Positions 53,753 to 58,161 of a stretch of DNA of 58,161 nt are shown in pieces. The DNA comes from an uncultured Caulobacterales bacterium. GTDB taxonomy: Bacteria; Pseudomonadota; Alphaproteobacteria; Caulobacterales; Caulobacteraceae. Position 1 is the stretch's first letter; each line of letters starts with the position of its first letter. The position numbers were made by a program, and so were the translations under genes. The stretch is taken from positions 1-58,161 of the forward strand of contig CAIMFV010000008.1 of assembly GCA_903840435.1 (NCBI GenBank). The letters are read 5' to 3'. The notes beneath the pieces were generated by a model that was given only the letters and a program-made list of their open reading frames with translations, was not told where the DNA came from and ran no database searches.

Positions 53753-54082
53753 CTAAGGGCCGGTTGGGATGGGCAGTATCGGCATCACCTCAACCCCCTC
53801 GCCGGGAAAGATCATAAATTGTGGATGGTTTTCGAACATGCGCGCTGCGGTGTCATGATCGGCCGCCTCGACAATGACATAGCCACCGATGCTGTTTTGA
53901 GTCTCGGCAATGCCTCCGGCGGAAACCTTTTTCGTCTTGCCCAAGGGGCCGCCCATATCGACCAAATGTGCCGCATGTTTGGCCATCCACTCGCCCCAGG
54001 CCTGCATGCCCTTGGCAATAGTCGCGGCATCGGGAGGGGCCGTCCCCGGATTGCCGACAAAGAGCGCCATGAACTTCGCCAT
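53753..54082 (-). CDS. YCII-related domain protein
   Basis: 109 residues from ATG 54082 (MAKFMALFVG), with GGAGG ~9 bases upstream. The pattern GWGEWMAKHAAHLVDMGGPLG-like and YVIVEAADHDTAARMFENHP, ending in VEVMPILPIP, is the DGPF/YCII ferredoxin-like fold common in alphaproteobacteria. Function unknown; often next to ECF sigma factors, none here. Confidence 0.8.
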   Translation of the reverse strand: MAKFMALFVGNPGTAPPDAATIAKGMQAWGEWMAKHAAHLVDMGGPLGKTKKVSAGGIAETQNSIGGYVIVEAADHDTAARMFENHPQFMIFPGEGVEVMPILPIPTGP

Positions 54083-54265
54083 CGTCTTTCCTCCACCTTT
54101 CGAACTGCGGTTTCGGCGGCATTTCCGCGCGCCGCTGCCGCTTAACGCTGAGAGGGTCGCACGGCCTGGCCCTATTGCCAATCGTCAGCGACCGACGCGC
54201 TTCGGCGCCGCTTGGCCGATCCCGTCCATCCAGGCTACAGTGTTCGCCTCGGACAAGAGGGTGAC

Positions 54266-55390
54266 ATGCTGACGGCTCGGATCAAAGACGCAACAGCCAT
54301 GGCGGCGGAGATTGAAGTACGTTGGGCGGACGACGCGCCGCCATCTCGGTACTCAAATGTTTGGCTGCGCGATCATTGCCATTCGGAACTTAGCCTGCAC
54401 CCAGAGACATTGCAGAGGCAGGTGGACACCTTCGCCATCCCGGCCGACCTCGGGGTGGACAGCGTTGCGGTAGAGGAAGATGGCGCGCGGCTGCATATTC
54501 GCTGGGCGCGCGGCGCGGGGGCCAGCGAATTTCCGGCTGGCTTCTTGCGCCACATTGCCGAGAACTCTGGCAGGCTACCCAAACCTGAACGTCGCTTGTG
54601 GGATCGCGCCGCCCTTGGCAATTCCCTGCCCTCCACCCCCTATGCCGACATTATGGCCAGCGACGAAGGGCTGTTCAGCTGGCTACAGCAGATCCTGGTC
54701 TATGGCTTTGCCATCGCCACCGACACGCCCCCCACCCCGGAAGCCACCCAAGCTTTATGCGAGCGGATCGCCTATATCCGCCAAACGATTTTCGGCGGGT
54801 TCTGGGACTTCACCGCTGACCTGGCGTTCAAGGATACAGCCTATACGCCGCTGGCAATTGGACCGCATACGGACGGCACCTATTCCAACGACCCTCCGGG
54901 CCTGCAAATGCTGCATTGCTTGAAATTCGAGGGGACCGGGGCACAAAATACCCTGGTCGACGGCTTTAAGATCGGCGAGGTCATTCGCGACACCGATCCG
55001 GAAGCGTTTGAAATCCTCACCACCGTCAAAATCCCAGCCCATTATGACGGAGATGGCGTCAGCCTGCGCGCCGCCCATCCGATTATCGAATTGGATGCCG
55101 AGGGCGCCATCTGTCAGGTGGCGTACAACAATTATGATCGGGCGCCGTTCCAGCTAAAGCCTGAACGCCAAATGGCGTTTTATCGGGCGCTGGCCCTGTG
55201 GAACCGGATGATCAATGACCCCACCTTTGAGATCCAACTGGACCTTAGGCCCGGCGGCGCGCTGATGTTCGACAATTGGCGGGTGCTGCACGGTCGGCAC
55301 GAATATACCGGCTATCGCCGCCTCTGCGGCGCCTATCTCAACCAGGAAGACTTTCAGAGCAAGCTGCGGATTCTCAGCGCCAATCGGTGA
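54266..55390 (+). CDS. Gamma-butyrobetaine hydroxylase-like Fe(II)/2-oxoglutarate dioxygenase
   Basis: 374 residues from ATG 54266 (GAGGG five bases upstream). Residues ~15-95 form the GBBH-like N-terminal domain (DUF971: VRWADD..SRYSNVWLRDHCHSE), the rest a TauD/CsaS jelly roll. Iron ligands fit His201 and Asp203 (GPHTDGTY) and His342 (VLHGRHEY), with Arg344 or Arg351 for 2-oxoglutarate. Family members hydroxylate gamma-butyrobetaine or trimethyllysine. No carnitine genes are near, so the substrate stays open. Confidence 0.85.
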   Translation: MLTARIKDATAMAAEIEVRWADDAPPSRYSNVWLRDHCHSELSLHPETLQRQVDTFAIPADLGVDSVAVEEDGARLHIRWARGAGASEFPAGFLRHIAENSGRLPKPERRLWDRAALGNSLPSTPYADIMASDEGLFSWLQQILVYGFAIATDTPPTPEATQALCERIAYIRQTIFGGFWDFTADLAFKDTAYTPLAIGPHTDGTYSNDPPGLQMLHCLKFEGTGAQNTLVDGFKIGEVIRDTDPEAFEILTTVKIPAHYDGDGVSLRAAHPIIELDAEGAICQVAYNNYDRAPFQLKPERQMAFYRALALWNRMINDPTFEIQLDLRPGGALMFDNWRVLHGRHEYTGYRRLCGAYLNQEDFQSKLRILSANR

Positions 55391-55525
55391 CGGGGGGCTG
55401 AGGGCGGGCGGGCGTCTTGGTCTGCAAAGGGGGGAGTTACTGGCTACCTCGCCAGGGGGCGGCTGGACGCGTCAAGGCGCTCAGGGCTGTCCCGGTCATC
55501 TCTCTGTTGGCGCCTATGGGGCTTT

Positions 55526-55822
55526 TCAGTCGTCATTCGCGCTGAAATGGGCGATGGCTTGTTCCCAGACCGCCTCGAATTCAATTTCATCTATCGCTTC
55601 CGGATCGAATTCGCTTTGCGCGGCGATGTCCGCAAAACTGGGCAGCGGCTTTTCTGATAGCCACAAACCACCTCGTTCGGTGTTTGCGTCTGCCAATCCA
55701 AAGCTACCATCACGAAAAATTCCAACCTTGCGGGTCTCAAAGCGCAAGTCATCAATTTCTGAATACCAGATCACTGGCGCGTCCGCGTCGGGTGCTTTCC
55801 AAAGAACCTTTAAATAATTCAA
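55526..55822 (-). CDS. DUF6881 protein, likely orphan immunity-type gene
   Basis: 98 residues, acidic. YLKVLWKAPDADAPVIWYSEIDD, FETRKVGIFRDGSFGLAD and LPSFADIAAQSEFDPE match the DUF6881 pattern I know from genes near Rhs and other polymorphic toxins. It lies 49 bases downstream of an Rhs scar on the same strand, the place of an immunity gene, but its toxin partner is gone. Role as immunity protein is inferred from position. Confidence 0.75.
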   Translation of the reverse strand: MNYLKVLWKAPDADAPVIWYSEIDDLRFETRKVGIFRDGSFGLADANTERGGLWLSEKPLPSFADIAAQSEFDPEAIDEIEFEAVWEQAIAHFSANDD

Positions 55823-55870
55823 TGTTCTGCCCTTCCCTGATGAGGGGTCCTTCGCGAATTTATACTGGTG

Positions 55871-55924
55871 GAGATCAACCGATCCGCCAAGTCATAGGTC
55901 GAGCCCTGGACCAGACCATCCGGC
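55871..55924 (-). repeat. Rhs scar, copy A (54 bp)
   Basis: 53 of 54 bases identical to 57752-57805. Read on the minus strand it encodes PDGLVQGSTYDLADRLIS, an Rhs YD-repeat piece; the frame ends 14 codons later just before the DUF6881 gene. A remnant of a displaced Rhs gene end. Confidence 0.8.
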
Positions 55925-56026
55925 GACGATCGAACGGGTTTACAATGTCAATTTAATAACACGGATTCGATTTTTTAACTACTGAGCCCACTTAGGGGAA
56001 CAATACCACTAACTCTATTTAATTAA

Positions 56027-56359
56027 TCAACGAAAATTTGGCGATTTATATTTTAGGTTTTCAATAACGCTTATTAAAAACTCCCGGCTTTGATCACTGT
56101 TATTTGGAATTGCCATTGCGCCAGCCGAAGACCAAAACCTACTCCACTCATGATCGCTCGCGTCGATTTTGGTTACAATCATAGGTTCATGATGAAGTTG
56201 CGGCAACTCTTCCTCTAGGAAGAAGCCAAGAATAAAGTTTTGCAGTTCATCCGCAGATATCCCAGATCGGGAAATTCCCTGAAACAATGCTGTCCCAATC
56301 CTAGCAACAAGCGGAAAAGTTGATACATTTAGGTGTGGCATAGAACTCCAATCAATCAT
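56027..56359 (-). CDS. AT-rich orphan gene of unknown function, possible immunity gene
   Basis: 110 residues, acidic C-terminal half (FFLEEELPQLHHEP, IDASDHEWSRFWSS). Composition is clearly more AT-rich than the Rhs fragment next to it, usual for toxin/immunity cargo. No signal peptide and no family recognised. Lies 21 bases after the Rhs core fragment, where an immunity gene would be. The gene call itself is moderately certain. Confidence 0.5.
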   Translation of the reverse strand: MIDWSSMPHLNVSTFPLVARIGTALFQGISRSGISADELQNFILGFFLEEELPQLHHEPMIVTKIDASDHEWSRFWSSAGAMAIPNNSDQSREFLISVIENLKYKSPNFR

Positions 56360-56380
56360 TAGCGCATTTAGGAAAAGACG

Positions 56381-57028
56381 TTAAAACTGACGCGACCCTC
56401 GTTTCTCGTCCCGCCATAACGACAGTCTGCGGTTGATTAGGGTCGTCGTTTTCAGAGTTGGCAAGAGGTCAATGCGCGAAAGCACGGCGTAGCGTAGAGC
56501 GGCCCCGACGGGGCGTTCCGGATATGGCGTTGGGCTGGCCTGAAGGGCGCCCGTCGTGTCGCTCCAGCCAATCACCGAGCCCTGGCGGTCCTTGATCAGG
56601 CTGCGCACAGCCGAAGCGGTGACGCTCGCGCCTTCGATCCACTGGATCGGGTCGTCGGTGCCGGGTCCATCGACATAGCGCCGTAACAGGGTCCAAGACC
56701 CGTCATATTCGGCCACCAGGGCCGCGCCGGAATAGAGGAAGTTGGTCGTCGTGCCATTGATCACGGTCTGGCAAAGACGGCCCAAGGGATCATAGGACAG
56801 CGCCGCCGTCGCAGGCCCGCTTTCACCGACCAGATGGTTCTCCTCATCATAGGTAAAGCTGCGCACCCCATCAAAGGCGAGGTTGCCGCGACAGTCATAG
56901 CCCGCCCCGCTGAGGGCGCAGTTGGTGCCATTGCCGCCGCCCGGCCCGACGCCCGCTATGGCCAAATCCCGGTTCAGCCCATCACGGGTGCGCGCCGCCG
57001 TCCGTGTAACAAACCCTTCGGTGCCCGG
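56381..57028 (-). pseudogene. Rhs core fragment
   Basis: 216 codons in one frame without a plausible start, beginning right after the stop of the DUF3828 gene. Content: FVTRTAARTRDGLNRDLA, DCRGNLAFDGVRSFTYDEENHLVGE, LSYDPLGRLCQTV and LRRYVDGPGTDDPIQWIEG, all standard YD/RHS core repeats, then IKDRQGSVIGWSDTTGAL. The following pre-toxin segment (R-F-x-Y-T-G-Q and DPxG) is missing; instead an unrelated 35-residue tail runs to the stop. A truncated piece of an Rhs toxin-carrier gene. Confidence 0.8.
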
Positions 57029-57577
57029 TTACTGTACTGGTTTGTCCCTGTCATCCTTGAGAGCTTTCAAAACGCCAAGCAGGTTATGGCCGCCCGGGTA
57101 GATGAAGTTCAAGAAGTACCACTGCCCGTTCTTGCCAGTCACCTCGGCTGTCGCTGTCAGCTTCGCTTCGGGTTTGCCCGCTATGACTCGATGAACGTCG
57201 ACGAAGTAGTTTTCACCCTTGAGAACCACCTTGCCGACGCTGTAACGCCCTCCAGGATCTTGGCTGTTCAAAAAAGGATCGAAATCCAATCCAACGATCT
57301 CCCCCTCGACCTTGGCTTGGACCTCGGAGTCGTCACGGAGCTTGCGTCGCAGCTCAGGGCTGAAGCATCTGCCCTTTGTTTTGACGGCAGTGCTCCAGGC
57401 TGACTCAGAGCGACTGTTCAAGGCCTTGGGAACATACCAGTCATAGAAGCGCTGAACGAACGCCTTCACCGAGTCGGAAGCGTTGACTCCATTCCCACTC
57501 TCCGCCCGGACCGAAATGGGTAGTGTGAGAAGGAAGCAGCAGAACAGTAGCTGAGTGAATTTCATGGCTCGTTTCAT
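57029..57577 (-). CDS. DUF3828 exported protein, probable immunity to a peptidoglycan amidase toxin
   Basis: 182 residues with signal peptide (FTQLLFCCFLLTLPISVRA). Mature part: SVKAFVQRFYDWYVPKAL, FSPELRRKLRDD, GEIVGLDFDPFLNSQDP and WYFLNFIYP, the DUF3828 pattern. It starts 9 bases after the stop of the amidase-like toxin tail on the same strand. Export to the periplasm and this position fit an immunity protein that blocks a cell-wall amidase; this is inference. Confidence 0.7.
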   Translation of the reverse strand: MKRAMKFTQLLFCCFLLTLPISVRAESGNGVNASDSVKAFVQRFYDWYVPKALNSRSESAWSTAVKTKGRCFSPELRRKLRDDSEVQAKVEGEIVGLDFDPFLNSQDPGGRYSVGKVVLKGENYFVDVHRVIAGKPEAKLTATAEVTGKNGQWYFLNFIYPGGHNLLGVLKALKDDRDKPVQ

Positions 57578-57586
57578 TGTCCAGCT

Positions 57587-57772
57587 CTAGTTACCAGGAA
57601 ACCGATAGATAGTCACCGGAGTGGTTCCAGACCGATACGGAGACATTTTGCGTTGTATGAAATCAGATACCCAATGCTTGCCGTCGTAGATCGTGATGTG
57701 GCCATAAGGATGAGCATCGCTTCCGCCGGGCCCAGCGAGCCCATTCCGGTCGAGATCAACCGATCCGCCAAG
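57587..57772 (-). pseudogene. C-terminal fragment of an amidase-like toxin
   Basis: 61 codons open after an in-frame stop, ending TAG 57587-57589. The text SDAHPYGHITIYDGKHWVSD, then FIQRKMSPY and VTIYRFPGN resembles the end of NlpC/P60-like or T6SS-type peptidoglycan amidases (catalytic His in GHI-x-IYDGK-x-WVSDF). The N-terminal half with the catalytic Cys is absent, and the Rhs scar just upstream is in a different frame, so the toxin is broken. Confidence 0.6.
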
Positions 57773-57805
57773 TCATAGGTCGAGCCCTGGACCTGACCAT
57801 CCGGC
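57752..57805 (-). repeat. Rhs scar, copy B (54 bp)
   Basis: Second copy of the scar at 55871-55924 (one mismatch). Encodes PDGQVQGSTYDLADRLIS. Identity stops abruptly on both sides, as at a recombination joint. Confidence 0.8.
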
Positions 57806-57951
57806 CACGCCATCGAAATCAAATTGCGAACAGCAGGTCGGAAGATTACAATCACGCTCGATAGTTGTAATAAATCGTCAACCCAAGAGTTAGTCGTCAA
57901 AAATTGTATTTTAGGTGCTTATCAGATCCGAATAATTAATTTAATTTTTCC

Positions 57952-58161
57952 CTATTTCTGATTTGTCGGGATATCATTCCTCCAAATTTCGTATAATCCG
58001 AACAGCCTAGTGGTGTCGGTCGGATGGTCAAGCAGCCTATACGTTAGCGTATCCAACATTCTAACTGGGTTGAAATTCACCTTGCCGAACCCGCTAATTA
58101 CCGGATATCCATAGTCAATGGAGTTTTTACTTCCAAGTTCCTGTTTTAAAACTAGTTGTGG
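57952..58161 (-). CDS. C-terminal part of an unknown protein (runs off the window)
   Basis: 69 codons open from the right edge to TAG at 57952-57954: ...SIDYGYPVISGFGKVNF... MLDTLTYRLLDHPTD... LYEIWRNDIPTNQK. AT-rich like other orphan genes here; no family recognised. Possibly another toxin or immunity gene of the Rhs region. Start lies outside the window. Confidence 0.5.
   Translation of the reverse strand, partial: PQLVLKQELGSKNSIDYGYPVISGFGKVNFNPVRMLDTLTYRLLDHPTDTTRLFGLYEIWRNDIPTNQK

Noticed and set aside
57613-57900. 95-codon minus-strand frame containing the Rhs scar
   Set aside because: Its scar part is real Rhs text, but the downstream part is out of frame with the amidase-like tail; it is the wrong frame of a broken gene.
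1-58161. CRISPR array, insertion sequence, integrase or rRNA
   Set aside because: No regularly spaced repeats, transposase or integrase motifs or rRNA text were found in the window, despite island-like edges.

Overview
The window is GC-rich, densely coded bacterial DNA. Two TonB-dependent receptors, one of the Xanthomonas/Caulobacter-type carbohydrate class, sit next to tannase, gallate, pectin and hexuronate genes. This points to an alphaproteobacterium that lives on plant polymers, most likely Caulobacterales (Caulobacter, Phenylobacterium or Asticcacaulis type) or possibly Sphingomonadales. That placement is inferred from gene content; there is no rRNA or marker gene to settle it.

Layout. 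(1) Bases 1-340: the end of a crystallin-J1-like gene and two remnants of a tRNA-Arg gene, a typical island edge. (2) Bases 464-10806: a minus-strand catabolic operon (iron alcohol dehydrogenase, FAD/NAD oxidoreductase, alpha/beta hydrolase, VOC dioxygenase-like protein, amidohydrolase, DoxX, MhpA-like FAD hydroxylase, a shortened FAD hydroxylase, GH3 glycosidase). It faces a TetR regulator across a double palindromic operator. This looks like hydroxylation, ring cleavage and C-C hydrolysis of an unidentified plant phenolic glycoside, and is the best candidate for an undescribed pathway. (3) Bases 10930-20180: mixed genes (PQQ-type sugar dehydrogenase-like protein, an 826-residue exported unknown, XRE regulator, esterase, YdeI-like, GFA and histidine phosphatase genes), with a dispersed ~97-bp repeat and a hairpin. 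(4) Bases 20699-34840: a tannin/gallate locus. A TonB receptor, secreted tannase and gallate dioxygenase lie on the minus strand. A LysR regulator, CHA aldolase, oxalomesaconate tautomerase, a DUF1932 dehydrogenase and oxalomesaconate hydratase lie on the plus strand, with an AAHS transporter. Together they cover tannin -> gallate -> oxalomesaconate -> 4-carboxy-4-hydroxy-2-oxoadipate -> pyruvate + oxaloacetate. (5) Bases 35114-51688: a pectin/galacturonate regulon (UxaC, pectate lyase, MFS transporter, 2-keto-4-pentenoate-hydratase-like protein, UxuB-like reductase, UxaA, LacI regulator, KduI, KduD, TonB receptor, two esterases). Seven copies of one palindromic operator, consensus TGACACCGGTGTCA, bind it together. 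(6) Bases 51715-55390: HutD-like protein and TetR, an exported small protein, a YCII protein and a gamma-butyrobetaine-hydroxylase-like dioxygenase. (7) Bases 55526-58161: a decayed Rhs polymorphic-toxin region with an Rhs core fragment, a 54-bp Rhs scar present twice, a broken amidase-like toxin tail, a DUF3828 putative immunity protein, a DUF6881 protein and AT-rich orphan genes.

Coordinates include start-codon corrections made by reading ribosome binding sites. Functions rest on motif recognition only; no database search was run.
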